Under the pieces are notes generated by a model, which was given only the letters and a program-made list of their open reading frames with translations, searched no databases and had not been told where the DNA came from. A stretch of 64,000 bases of DNA from Adiantum capillus-veneris (taxonomy: Eukaryota > Streptophyta > Polypodiopsida > Polypodiales > Pteridaceae), in contig CM043942.1 of the NCBI GenBank assembly GCA_014529385.2, positions 27,891,469 to 27,955,468 on the forward strand, read 5' to 3'. Numbering within the stretch: the stretch's first letter is position 1; every line of letters starts with the position of its first letter. Of the stretch, positions 21,700-34,399 are shown one piece after another. Both the position numbers and the translations under genes were made by a program.

Positions 21700-24600
21700 A
21701 AAATCCTGACTCTTTTTATGCTACACTCTCTCTTAGTCTCAATACCATGGAGTTCAACTAGACTTAAGTCAACTAATAACTACTACTTGTTGTTAAAGGT
21801 ATGCTTGAAGTGTATAAGGCTTAACCAATGCTCTAGTGTAGAATGGGTATTTAGGTCTCAAGGTCTACCACTTATCCAAGCAAAGATCCATTTAGATATG
21901 GAAACCCAATTTTTCTTAATATAATGATATAGAGTGGACAAGTGGTGAATCCTGAGACCAAGCCACTCATGCTACTAGGGATAATAGGTTGGACAAGTGG
22001 TGGACCTTGAATGTAAACCCCCATGTACAAAGTATCAGGGGTTTTGGGTATTTCAATGGACTCTAGCATCTTGGAAACATGGTGGAGCTTACTTCTCTCC
22101 ATGTTTCAATGGAGTCTATCTTGGATAAATGGTGGAGCATCATTCTCTCCATGTTTCAATGGAGCCTACCTTGGACAAGTGGTGCATGTTTGTTTCTCTC
22201 TATGTTTGAACAGATCTAGCTTGGACAAGTGGTGGACCTTGGAACAAAATCCCCATGTAAAACATATCATGGACATTACAAGTGGTGAGAAAAAATACCA
22301 TTCAATATATACCTTATAGGTTGGAAAGTGGTGGACCTTAACACCCAATTATTATTAATATAATGACATAGAGTGGACAAGTGGTGAATCTTGCGACCAA
22401 ACCTACTAGGAAAAGTACGTTGGACAAGTGGTGGACCTTGAATGCAAACCCCCCATGTACAAAAATATTACTCATGCTACTAGGAATAATTTGGTATTAA
22501 GGTCCATGTTTCAATGGAGCCTAGCTTGGAAAAGTGGTGGACCTTTGTTTCTCTCTATGTTTCAATAGAATTTTCTTGGACAAGTGGTGAACCTTGGAAA
22601 AAACCCCCATGTAAAGCATGTCATGGGCATTACAAGTGGTGAGAAAAAATACCATTCAAGGTATAACCTTATAGGCTGGACAAGTGGTGGACCTTAGCAC
22701 CCAATTCCTCTTATTATAATGACATATAGTGGAAAAGTGGTGAATTGTGAGACCAAACCTACTAGGATAATAGGTTGGAGAAATGGTTGACCTTGAATGT
22801 AAATCACCCATGTACAAAATATCATGGGTTTTGCGTATTTCAATGGAGCCTAGCATCTTGGAGACATGGTGGAACTTACTTCTCTCCATGTTTTAATGGA
22901 GCCTATCTAGGAGAAATGGTGGAGGTTCCTTCTCTCCATGTTTCAATGGAGCCTAGCTTGGACAAGTCGTGGACCTTTGTTTCTCTCTATGTTTGAATAT
23001 GGTTAGCTTGGACAAGTGGTGGATCTTGGAATGAAACTCCCATGTAAAACATATCATGGGCATTTCAAGTGGCGAGAAAGGATACCATTTAAGATATAAC
23101 CTTATAGGTTGGACAAGTGGTGGACTTTAACACAATATAATGACATAGAGTGTACAAGTGGTGAATCTTGAAACCAAACCACTCATGCTACTAGGGATAA
23201 TAGGTTAAACAAGTGGTGGGCCTTGAAATAAAACCCCCTAGAGTGTTTCAATGGATCCTAGCTTGGAAACATGGTAAAGCTTGCTTCTCTCCATGTTTCA
23301 ATGCAGCCTATCTTGGATAAATGGTGCAGCATCATTCTCTCCATGTTTCAATGGAGCCTAGATTGGACAAGTGGTGGACCTTTGTTTCTCTCTATGTTTA
23401 ATAGAGTTATCTTGGAAAAGTGGTGGACCTTGGAACAAAAACCCCATGTAAAACATATCATGGGCATTACAAGTGGTGAGAAAAAATACCATTCAATATA
23501 TAACCTTATAGGTTGGACAAGTGGTGGACCTTAACACCCAATTATTCTTAATATAATGACATAGAGTGGATAAGTGGTGAAATTGGGACCAAACCTACTA
23601 GGGAAATAGGTTGGACAAGTGGTGGACCTTGAATGTAAACGCCCCATGTACAAAATATCACTCATGCTACTAGAAATAATTTGGTATTAAGGTCCATGTT
23701 TCAATGCAGCCTAGCTTGGAAAAGTGGTGGACCTTTGTTTCTCTCTATGTTTCAATAGATTTATCTTGGATAAGTGGTGTACCTTGGAACAAAACCCCCA
23801 TGTAAATCATGTCATGGGCATTACAAGTGGTGAGAAAAAATACCATTCAAGCTATAACATTATAGGTTGGACAAGTGGTGGACCTTAACACCTAATTCCT
23901 CTTAATATAATGACATAGAGTGGACAAGTGGTGAATCATGAGACCAAACCTACTAGGGATAATAGGTTGGACAAGTGGTGAACCTTGAATGTAAACCCCC
24001 CATGTACAAAAAATATGGGTATTGGGTATTTCAATGGAGCCTAGCAACTTGGAGACATGGTGGAGCTTATTTCTCTCCATGTTTCAATGGAGCCTATCTA
24101 GGAGAAACAGTGGAGGTTCCTTCTCTCCATGTTTCAATGAGCCTAGCTTGGACAAGTGGTGGACCTTTCTTTCTCTATATGTTTTAATAGAGTTAGCTTG
24201 GACAAGTGGTGGACCTTGGAATGAAACCCCCATGTAAAACATATCATGGGCATTTCAAGTGGTGAGAAAGGATACTATTTAAAATATAACCTTATAGGCT
24301 GGACAAGTGGTGGACTTTAACACATATTTTTCTTAATATAATGACATAGAGTGTACAAGTGGTGAATCTTGAGACCAAACCACTCTTGCTACTAGGGTAT
24401 AGGTTGGACAAGTGGTGGACCTTGAATGTAAACCCCTCATGTACAAAATTATGGGTTTAGGGTATTTCAATGGAGCCTAGCTTGGAGACATGGTGGAGAT
24501 TGCTTCTCTCAATGTTTCAATGGAACCTATCTTGGAGAAATGGTGGATCATCCTTCTCTCCATGTTTCAATGGAGCCTATCTTGGACAAGTGGTGGATGG

Positions 24601-25800
24601 AGTTAGCTTGGACAAGTGGTGGGTCTTGGAACAAAACCCCTTTGTAAAACATAGCATGGACATTACAAGTGATGAGGAAAAATATCATTCAAGATATAAC
24701 CTTATAGGTTGGAAAAGTGGTGATGGACCTTGATAAGTGGTGAAGGATACCATTTAAGATATACCCTTATAGGTTGGACAAGTGGTGGACCTTAACACCC
24801 AGTTATTCTTAATATAATGACATAGAGTGGATAAGTGGTGAATCTTAAGACCAAATCACTCATGCTACTAGGTATAATACGTTAGAGAAGTGGTAGACCT
24901 TGAATGCAAACACCCCATGTACAAAATATCATGGTTTTAGGGTGTTTCAATGGAGCCTAGAATCTCGGAGACATGGTAGATCTTGATTCTTTCCATGTTT
25001 GAATGGCACCTATCTTGGAAAAATGATGGAGGTTACTTCTCTCCATACTTCAACGGAGCCTAGCTTTGACAAGTGTGTGAACCTTTGCTTCTCTCTATGT
25101 TTGAATAGAGTTAGCTTGGACAAGTGGTGGACCTTTGCTTCTCTCTATGTTTGAATAGAGTTAGCTTGGACAAGTGGTGGACCTTGGAATGAAACCCCCG
25201 TGTAAAACATATCATGGGCATTTCAAGTGGTGAGAAAGGATACCATTTAAGATATAACCTTATAGGTTGGACAAGTGGTGGACCTTAATACATAGTTCTT
25301 CTTAATATAATGACATAGAGTGTACAAGTGGTGTATCTTGAGACCAAAACACTCGTGCTACTAGGGATCCTAGCTTGGACAAGTGGTGGACCTTGGAAAA
25401 AAGTCCCCCTGTACAACATAGATGAGTTTTTTCATGTTTTAATGGAAGAGAGATTCGACAAATGGTGGAGCTTGCTTATCTCCATGTGGATTTTAGAACT
25501 AGCTTGGACAAGTGGTGGAGCTTTGCTTTTTTACTCTTCATAATACAATGATGTATAGGTTGGTTACATGGTGAATCTTAAGGCCAAACCTCCCATCTTA
25601 CTAGAGATGATAGGTTGGACAAGTGGTCAACCTTCTATCATTTCTCCATGCCTATAATTAGACAATTAGTAGAACTAGCATCTTTCTATGTTGTCTAGAG
25701 CTGAGCTTGGACAAGTAGTGGACCTTGCTACTCTCTTCCCTTGGATTATTAGTTTGAAGACTCATTATATATACTTGCTTAGATCTATATAATTACTCAT
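21700..25800. repeat. Left-arm satellite array
   Basis: Dense copies of TTGGACAAGTGGTGGACCTT with interspersed CTCCATGTTTCAATGGAGCCTA and CTACTAGGGATAATAGG, in the orientation opposite to the central array. A larger duplication of about 1,192 bp is visible: 22502 corresponds to 23694 and 22256 to about 23450. Open frames rich in WTSGGP are artefacts of the repeat. Confidence 0.9.
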
Positions 25801-26510
25801 TAGTTAGGTTACAAGTGGGTATGTAATTTGTTAGCCTCAAGGGACTTTGAATATTGAATAGTAAGACAAGTGCTGGTTTGAAGATCTTTTGCTTATCTAA
25901 ACTAGACTCTAACTCAATAATAAGTTTCATAAGTTCCACGAATTGTCCTATCTAGGCTCCAAAAGAGTCTTAATTGGTTTGTGCTAGATTATAACTTCCT
26001 TGATGGGGTAGAATCCTAGAAAAATGAGGCACTATAAGTTTTACCTTAGCTCAAATGGATTTTTCACTTAAACTCGACTGCAATTTGGCTATCTAGTCTT
26101 TGTCTCGATGGATTTTAACACTAGATACATAGTAGTGATATTTAAGCTTCATGTCTCTTCACTTGATCGAGATATGAGACCATACTTTCAAGGTCACCAC
26201 TTGTCTTACCTAAAGACCAATGTGAGACATGGGAGCAAGAAAGCCATCCGATATTGTTTTAAGGACTATTACATAGGCAATCAATAACTTAAGTAAAGCA
26301 AAAAAACTTGGATCTTTCACAATTAATAACTTAAGTAAAGCCAAAAAGACTTGGATCTTTGACAGTTTTTTTCAAACTAAAAAAGCACAATCTCATGCTA
26401 ACAAAACTATAAATCACAATTGAAAGGTTTGAACAAGAAAAAGATCAACAATCTTAATAAGACGGATACTTTTCATTTCATTTGATGATTACAAACTAAA
26501 ATAAAGTCTC
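25801..26510. other. Non-repetitive AT-rich spacer
   Basis: A boundary between the left-arm satellite and the 3' end of the large minus-strand gene. A 40-bp segment with ACTTAAGTAAAGC..AAAAGACTTGGATCTTT is duplicated at 26287 and 26327. No gene is seen. Confidence 0.5.
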
Positions 26511-27905
26511 TCAAGAAATTGATAAACAAAAAATGTAGGTGACTGCTTCATTATTTTGAGCAAAAATATCAAAATCTCTATTGATTGAGCTCCATCTAGT
26601 AGTATCCTTTGTAAGATCCTGCAAGAAGGAATAAAAAGAAAGATTTGTTAGATACCATGCACATGAGTGTTCAAGCATGTGTATCAAGAATATATGACAT
26701 GTCACTAGTACCTTAGGGTTGCTTTCTATCCAGCCTTAGAAGATTGTTCTCAGCTTTCACCTTATTTATATAAGCCTTTGCTGTGGTTGCCTTCAAAACT
26801 CCTTTTGTGTTACAACCCAATTGCCTAGCTAAAGTGGTCAATTGTGACGCCTTCATGCTTTCAATGGGTGTACGCTCCTTTGCCAAGATCTCTTGTATTT
26901 GGGCTCTTCTCATTTCATTGCGGTGGCTTGTGTCACTTGCATCTTCAATGATAGTTTCATCTCTGTCACCTTTTGCAGGTGGTATTCTTCTTGTAAAGAA
27001 CACCTTAGCTGACCAAACATCATTTTTCTGCTTCCAATACTCCATGATTTGTTTGTATTCACTATCATTTGTCACTATAGGTTGTCCATAACGATTAGAA
27101 GCAATTCACGCACATCCCTTCTCTCATCAAGCTGAATCAAGTATGGCAGTAGCTCCTCCAAGAGCATATTGTCAACCATCTTCTGAGCATCAAATTGTGG
27201 TGGAAAAATGCAATTGTTTGCTGGTGAAATACATCCCTTGTAAGGAGAGTCATCAATAAGCACTGTTCTTTGTGGATCACATTCAAACCCCATGGCAATT
27301 TTGGCTAGAGGCTTGAACATTGCCTCAACGTTTGGATTGTCGGGTCTAAACAATTTTTGAGTTTGAGCGGTGTAGCAAACATCTTGCGACCAAATTGCAA
27401 AGAAAGGCAATGTATCCTCAGCTAAGTTGTTTAGTGCTGCAAGGATTTGATACACATTATTCCTAGTAGCTGTCGACCAAATTGCAACATTAAACCTTTG
27501 TAAAATAGTCTTCAAGAATTGGATGCAACCTGGCCTGAGTATAATATATCTTTTTGAATCCATTTGCACTGAGTTGTGGTGTGAGGATGGTTGAGGGGAA
27601 CGTTTCAACAATAGACCATTTAAATCCAATATAATTGTAAGCATGGATTTCAACATCTACGCTACATGACGTAGTACCAATTGGCAATAGCTCGTGAGTG
27701 GACTTTTCAGTCTCTTTTGATGTATGTTGCATTTTTGAAGCATCGATTTCTTGGTTCTCATTATTGGAAGCTTGCTCAAGTTGCACAACACTAGACTCTA
27801 GTATAGAAATATCATCCATCTTGGGCACTTTAGAAACCATAGAATCTATGGATTCTATAGTTGTTGACTGAACCATAGGAGCGTTATCCATCCCAGTTTG
27901 TGAAT
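26511..27905 (-). pseudogene. FCP1/NIF phosphatase-like domain with SAP-like tail; last exons of the large gene
   Basis: The exon starts after a good acceptor (GTGTTTTCTTAG, 27906 side) with an acidic, Ser/Thr-rich stretch. After one frame change near 27650 comes a complete FCP1-like domain: TIILDLNGLLLKR, RPGCIQFLKTILQRFNVAIWS, and VLIDDSPYKG followed by NNCIFPP. After a further slip near 27080 the frame continues YGQPIVTNDSEYKQIMEYW to a SAP-like segment (SMKASQLTTLARQLGCNTKG), a fold that often binds DNA. A donor at 26711 and acceptor TTCCTTCTTGCAG join it to a short last exon 26618-26511 ending in TGA. SET-like exon upstream, second FCP1-like copy downstream. The catalytic Asp positions hold Asp and Asn, as in many plant relatives. 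Confidence 0.7.
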
Positions 27906-28129
27906 CTAAGAAAACACACACACAAATGGTATCTCAAAACCACTAGAATTTTATTCACCATATTTATATGTAGAACTCCTAGTAAGAAATTTATTTAAGG
28001 TAAAGTCGTTGTTAGAATCCTTGCAACCATTTTCAGCATTCGTACACCAAACACCACTTGTCTAAAATACAATCTACTAACTCAACATTTTCCATCCTAC
28101 ACTTTATTAAAGATGAGTACTTAAAGTGA

Positions 28130-28470
28130 AAACTAAAAGCCACCCTTGTTGAGGAAACATGGATACAAGGTCCACCAAATGTCCAACCTAGACTACAAGA
28201 AAATAATTAGAGATTTGGCTTAGATTTGGATTCAAAAGGCCACCACTTATTCAAGTAAGATAACTCCACTTGTTTAAGACAGTAATGTTTGAAGCCCCAC
28301 CACTTGTCCAACCTAGACATTGATTAAATTTTGGTAAGATTTATCACAAATCTAGAGTAGAATCAAGATTCTATGGCCAAGGTAGTCAAATATGTTAGAC
28401 AACACACAAAGCATAAGAGCACTCTAGATTCTCGTTGAGCATAAACTAAACAATAATCAAATGTTATATT
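28130..28470. repeat. Short intronic satellite patch
   Basis: A few diverged copies of GTCCACCAnnTGTCCAACCTAGAC between the SET-like and FCP1-like exons. Confidence 0.6.
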
Positions 28471-28513
28471 CACTTGAGATTTCATCCATGAAAAATGAAA
28501 ATGATGCATGTAC

Positions 28514-29103
28514 TTGAGATTTCCATCCATGTACAATACTTTACAATGTCAAGTAAAGTTATAGTCAGCAAACAACTCTTCTCTGCTTCAACTTGACAAA
28601 TAGTCTCAATGCATACATGGCCATATTCTTCTGACTTGATGTGTGAAGAGGTGCATTTATGCCAAGGTGGCAAATTTGGATCAAATGTATAGCGTACGTT
28701 GGGACAGACATTTGTACTGTGAGAACTATTTATATAGCCCGACACGTTTCCTTCTTCTACACAACCAATAATGTATGATTGATCTTCCTCTTCTTCTATG
28801 TTTGGATCCTCTAGAAGAGAATATTTATAAGCTCTTGGAAATATTTTGCATATCTTTTTCCAGTCTTGAAATCTATACTTATGCCCTCCATAGTTTAGAA
28901 TAGTCAAACCACTTTCCAGGGTAGTATGCACAAATAGCCCATAACCAGCTCCTTCAATACATGAAAGTCGCACTTCAAAATCCACACCGTTAATATGGAA
29001 AATTACATCTTTGGAATAGGAAAAGTTGGTGTCCCAAAAGGATCTTCATGCCAATCATAGTGTGAAATACATCTAGATTTTATATCACTTAACTCCTTTG
29101 TGT
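28514..29103 (-). pseudogene. SET-domain-like exon of the large gene
   Basis: An acceptor TTTTCTTCTTTTTGCAG precedes an exon that opens TKELSDIKSRCISHYDW. After a one-base slip near 29010 it reads GAGYGLFVHTTLESGLTILNYGG, which matches the SET N-motif (G-x-G-L-F...G). It ends with YINSSHSTNVCPNVRY, matching the SET motif that usually reads (R/Y)INHSCxPN, then VEAEKSCLLT. The central His and Cys of that motif are replaced by Ser and Thr or shifted, so S-adenosylmethionine-dependent Lys methylation is uncertain. The phase matches the donor of the preceding exon at 31697. The 3' boundary (donor TCAA-GTACAT at 28513) is a guess that keeps phase with 27905. Confidence 0.55.
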
Positions 29104-31690
29104 CTGCAAAAAGAAGAAAATATTATGCATAAAATAATGACAATATCAAAGAAAGATATCATTATTTTATAGTCCAATAGGTCCATTGTATGGAAGACTT
29201 AGAGTGCCTCTTACATGGTGCCTCCAAGGTTTCCAAAAAATAAAATCATTGGAAAAAAAAGGCCACTGTGTCTCCAATCTATTGCCCATTTGAAGCATAG
29301 AGAGAACCAAGGTCCACCACTTGTCCAAGCTAGACATGGAGCATTGACACAAGATCCAACACTTATCCAAGAACCCTATAGTATATGTGGTAACATGGGA
29401 TGCATTGATGCAACAAAAGTAGTCTAGCCTCCTCATCCATCTCTTTTTTCTTGTAGCCTAGAGGGATTAGTTTCAAGGTCTATCACTAGTCAAAAACTAC
29501 ACATAGAACATTGATACAAGGTTCCACCACATGTGAAACCTATCATCTCTAGTAGCATGGATGGTTTGATATCAAGGTTCATCGCGTGTCCTACCTATAC
29601 TCTATTGTAGCATATAGATTCTGGTTTGGTGGTACTACACTTGTCCAAACTTGGCTTGTTGTTGATATCTGGAGGTAATCAAGGGTCCTCCACTTGTCCA
29701 AGTTAGGCATATAAAACAATTGCAAGGTCCACCATGTGTACAACATATGATTGATTATAGCATGCATGGTCTTATTTCATGGGCAACCATCTTCTCTCCA
29801 ACATGTGTCCAACCTCGGCTCCATTGAAGCATGGAGAGAAGCAAGGTCCACCACTTATCAAAGCTATTATTTTCTCCCAGTGCTTTCAAAACCCATAATA
29901 CGTTGTACATGGGGGGGGGGATTCTTGTTTCAAGGTCCACCCCTTGGCTAAGATTGGATCCATTGAAACATAAAGAGAAGCAAGCTCTACCATTTGTCCA
30001 AGCTAGGAGCCATTGAAACATGAAAACCCCATAATATGTTGTATACGAGGGGTGTTTTTCAAGGTCTACCACTTGTCTAAGCTATGGTCCATTGGAACAT
30101 GGAGAGAAGCAAAGCTCCACCACTTTTCTAAGCTAGGATCCATTGAAACATGGAGAGAAGCAAGCTCCATTGTTTGTCTAAGCTAGGCTCCATTGGAACA
30201 AGGAAAACAAGCTCCACCACTTGCCTATTATTGCATAGAGATTCTGGTTTGAAGGTCCACCACTTGTCCAACCTTGCCTTCATGTATGGAGATAATCAAG
30301 AGTGCAATGCTTCTCTAAGCTAGGGACATAAAAGAGTTTCAAGGTCCACTACATATACGATCTATGATGGGTTGTAGCATGGGAGGTTTCATTTTAAGGT
30401 TGACCACTTCTCCAGCTCCGCTTGTCCAACCTCAGATCCATTGAAGAATGGAGAATAAAGGTGTACCAACTCTCCAAAATAGGCAGGACAATCTCTATAA
30501 AACCCATGAATTGTTAATATATGCTATGCTGTGGAGTTTTGTTTGAAGTTCCACTCCTTATCCAAGCTACAATCCATTGAAGCATGGAACTAAGTAAGAT
30601 ATATCTCTAGTCCAAGATAGGATCCATTGAAACATAGAGAGAATCAAGGTCCACCACTTGTCCAAGCTATGCATGGGTAATTGATATAAGGACCACTACG
30701 TTTTCACCTATACTATGCTCTATCATGGATGGTTTCATATCCTACCAATTTTCCAACCTATTTAGTAGGTTGTATTATGGGGTTTGGTTTCAAGGTACTT
30801 CACTTGTCTGAGGTGGGTTCCATTGAACCATGGAGAGAAACTATGTCTACCACTTGTCCGAAATATGCTCCTTTAAAACATAAAAACAAGGTCCACCACT
30901 TGTCCAAGCTAAAGTTTCTCTCCATTGAAGCATGGAGAGAAACAAGGTCTACCACCTGTCCAAAATATGCTCCATTGAAACATAAAAGCAAGGTCCACCA
31001 CTTGTCCAAGCTAATATAACAAATGGGTGTTGGTTACAAGGTGTACCACACTTGTCTAAACTAGTCTTCATGCAAGGTCTACCACATGTCCAAGCTATAT
31101 GAGCTTGTTTTGAAGGTCTACCACACCTCTTGAAATTAGGATCCATGTAAGGTCCACCTTTTGTCAAGCTATGCATTTAATGAGTACTAAAACTAAGTAA
31201 ATTGCAGTACTTAAATACCTTTCCAAGCTCATTAAGATTTTGGTCTCTAAGGCCGGCCACCACCACATGTCTAATCTATGCTCTAATTGATTACTTATGC
31301 TATTTCTCTCAAAGTCCAAACATAAGCTCCCTTCTAGCAAGGTTAGTTTAAATTTAGGCTCCAGCACCTGTCTAAGCTAGGTTCAATTTATGAAGCATCA
31401 CCATTTAACCATGCTACGATCTAATGTATCATATCAAGGGGGTATTGATAAAAGGTCCAAAACTTATTGAGTTCAAGCTCTTAAGTAATTAAGTCTTTGT
31501 GAGTATTAAATGTTTTAGTTTTAGTCTACAGATCCACCATTCAAAAACTCAAGTAATTTACTATTTACATTCAAACCTTGAATGCTTGAGATAAAAAATA
31601 CAAGCTCAATCAATACTATATAAAGCAAAATCTAACATTAAGAGTATCAAATCAGTAACAAGAAACACTAACATGCACAAGAAACTCAAA
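29104..31690. repeat. Satellite-filled intron
   Basis: Between a GTATGT donor at 31696 and the acceptor at 29104-29106 lie 2.6 kb consisting largely of GGTCCACCACTTGTCCAAGCTA and TCCATTGAAACATGGAGAGAAGCAAG variants, now in the forward orientation. It is more degenerate than the central array. 31400-31690 is unique AT-rich sequence. Confidence 0.75.
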
Positions 31691-31696
31691 ACATAC

Positions 31697-33076
31697 GTGT
31701 CTCCATTTCCAAAAAGTCCTCCATTGACAGAGGATGGTGTTGTTGTTGTTCTTCTTCTCTTTGTGGAGAGCACTCCTCTGTAACAGGCACAATGTCGCCT
31801 GATTGCGAAGTGGATTGTTGAAGTCCAGCCCATTTTTCTATATCTTCATGAGACTTAACAAAGTCTAGCAGCATGGTCTCCATGCTTTTTGCCTCCTCCA
31901 CACTATCAATTAAGCAGATGACTTCTTTTTTCTGTTGTATTCCTTCTTGTGCAACCAAGGAGCCATCACCAAAAACATCAACAAGCTTGCGGTCTTCAAA
32001 ACAATATGTACGAATGTAGTGCTTGACCAAAGCTCTTTTTTTGGCCTCCAAATATTGCAAATCTGACATATCGTTATCTGCTACTTGAAGAAGAGAACAA
32101 TCAATTGGCATGGGATGTTCCTCTGATCTTCTTCTCAGGTCTTCAAATGCATTGCCTTGTCCCAAGAAGGCAATAACTGTTAGGAATTGAATTGCTCCTT
32201 TGCAAGGAGCTGATGGAAAGTGATGCAATGCACCACAACAATGGTAGCTCAGATTATCTCCCATGGCGTGAAAGGCACATTGCAATTTTGTGAAGTTAGT
32301 GAAATCCACAAATGCAAGAAAGACAAATCCAGGATCTGTTGACCCTCCAGCAATAGCCAAGATCCCATCCAAAGCATTGTTAAATGTCTCCTCACTCCAC
32401 TTCAAATTGCCTCCAACGTTTTTTGTCATATCTAAAACACATAAGCCAATAGGCACTTTATTATTGAAGTGGCGCATCAAGTAGAGATTGCCTTCCATTT
32501 GTAGGCTCACCACATAGATTGACCATGGCAAATCTCTAGGCTCAGTTTTCTCCTTTTGAAGGTGAATTGCCCATTGCATGTATTTTATTGCTCCATCTGG
32601 AAAAGCCATTTTCTTTGTTCCACGCGTCAAACTAGATCTAATCCATTCCTCGCATAGCATTAAAATTGTTTTATAAACAACATCATTGATGTTATACATT
32701 TTGACCACCTCCTCCCAGTCTTTACATGGTGAAGACTCATTCAAATTGTTGAAGCCTTCAAGAAGTGCATCTTGAATCAATTTGTCTTGCTTCAACTGCT
32801 TGATTCGATCATACATGTCAGTTGCATCACCATCCTTTGCACTCTTTGACAGTAAAATCTTCTCATCTCTAATCTCTTCTTGAATAGTCTTTACCTCTGA
32901 TTCCTCAAGGCCACAAAGATATCTAAATACAGTTGTTGGGGGTTTCTTATTCTCCTCTTCTAGATTTTCAATGATTTCTATCCAGCAATCATAAACTAAA
33001 TCAGAGTAGGTGACCATGTGTGCCTGTTTAGCAATCCAACTTGCTGCTGCACTCATTCTTGCCAATCGAAGAAAAC
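31697..33076 (-). CDS. Methylase-like exon of the large ParB-type gene
   Basis: One 459-codon open exon bounded by TTTCTTTTCAG at its start and a GTATGT donor at its end. The first half is helical and Glu/Lys-rich. The middle (IGLCVLDMTKNVGGNLKWSE, then GGSTDPGFVFLAFVDF, GALHHFPSAPCKGAIQFLTV) has the layout of the catalytic half of beta-class N4/N6 DNA methylases, but DMTKN stands where DPPY is expected. The later segment KLVDVFGDGSLVAQEG followed by EVICLIDS fits the S-adenosylmethionine motif (D-x-F-x-G-x-G...D). That order, catalytic motif first, is what PF01555-type enzymes show. The tail is Gln/Glu/His-rich. Methylase ancestry is an inference; the altered catalytic motif argues against ordinary activity. 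The same two-part layout recurs in the decayed gene at 56976-60999. Confidence 0.6.
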
Positions 33077-33124
33077 CTGAAAAGAAATAGAGAAATAATT
33101 AAACTATTGAGCAAGATTTGTTAA

Positions 33125-34353
33125 TTAAACACTATCAAAAAGACAAAGAAAATAACTTACATCCCATCCGGCACGAGATGCATGTCCCTCTGCAATTCCA
33201 CTTGCTGCCTTTGGTGGTCGTCCTGAGAAGATCCATTGACTCCGTAAATGTCTCAATATTTGGCTGTAAGGTTGCTTGACATACAATGCCTGAGCCTCCT
33301 CATTTGCAATGGCAGATATAGCAGTTGCAACAAATGGAGGAGCATTCACAACAATGCGAGCCTTTCTAAATTTATACACGCTAATCAGTCTTTCAAAGAT
33401 CTCTTTGTTGTTTTGTTCATTGTGAAGCAAAACTTTTGCAGCATAGATTGAATGCTGCCCATCAAGAATCCAATAATGATAATCTTTAATTTTTTGCTCC
33501 TCTACCTCTTCTACTGCCAAAGGAGTCCCCTTCTTTGATTTTGCATTTCGAACAGGCATCAAATATGCACATGCTGCAGGCTTGGTCGTACTCCGTGAAA
33601 ATCCAAATAACACACTTTCAGCGTGTTTTTTATCCATAATACGTGCATTATAGTGATCAGGAGCAAGCCAACAATTTTGAATAGGGATATCAAATTCCCT
33701 ATATTGGAAAGGAAAATAATTTATGTACTTATTCATTCCACCTGTATCTTTTTTCTTGTCCTTTCATGGCCTCAGCTTCTAAAACATCTGGATCCACAAT
33801 TCTCATCTTTGACATTGAACCCTCTTTGATGAGGATGCCAAAGATGCCTTGTCTACATCCAAAATGGAGCTAGTTCGCTTAGCTTCTACTTTCTGCACTT
33901 TTGCTTGCTTCTTTGTGGATGGTGGTCGTGAAGCTTTCACCTTTTTTCGTTGTAGTGTGGCAATGATGGAGCTTTGAAGTTGATCTGCTGTGATATTTGG
34001 ATTTGATTCTGCAAACTTCCATCCTCGAGAAAACATTGTCTCTTCTTTGTTTCTAGACATGCGCTCCAATGCATATGCTCCTGGAGATAGTTGAAATTCT
34101 AGATTCATTGGAACTAGAATGTCAATGCATTCCACCTCTGGATGACTATCAACTACAGAGACAGATGCTTCCACAACTTGTCCAACATCTTCAAACAAGC
34201 TGTCATTATCCTTTTTGGCAATAAATAGATGCACCTTATGAAATTGTGCACCCTCTATACCATGTATGTCCAAATACCATTTCCTAAGATCATTGCAAGT
34301 ATAGTCAACTGAGACAGCAACCCTTGCAACCTGTTTTTTTGGAGCCATCTTTC
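33125..34353 (-). pseudogene. N-terminal exons of the large gene with ParB/Srx-like domain
   Basis: An acceptor TTTTTTTTGTTTCAG lies just upstream of ATG 34348-34346 (MAPKKQVARVAVS), so a 5' non-coding exon is likely. The first exon holds a beta-rich segment and a Lys/Arg-rich stretch. A one-base slip near 33835 is followed by MRIVDPDVLEAEAMKG. The second open part, 33736-33165, contains WLAPDHYNARIMDKKHAE and YHYWILDGQHSIYAAKVLL. The DGQHS..AA pattern resembles the DG(Q/N)HR..A signature of ParB/sulfiredoxin-like folds. The exon ends at a textbook donor GGGAT-GTAAGT (33164). Phase does not fit perfectly with the next exon, so there is probably one more indel. In bacteria and phages ParB-like domains often precede DNA methylase domains, as seems to be the case here. 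Confidence 0.55.
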
Positions 34354-34399
34354 CTGAAACAAAAAAAACCAAATGTTATTTTAACATATACTTTTTTGT

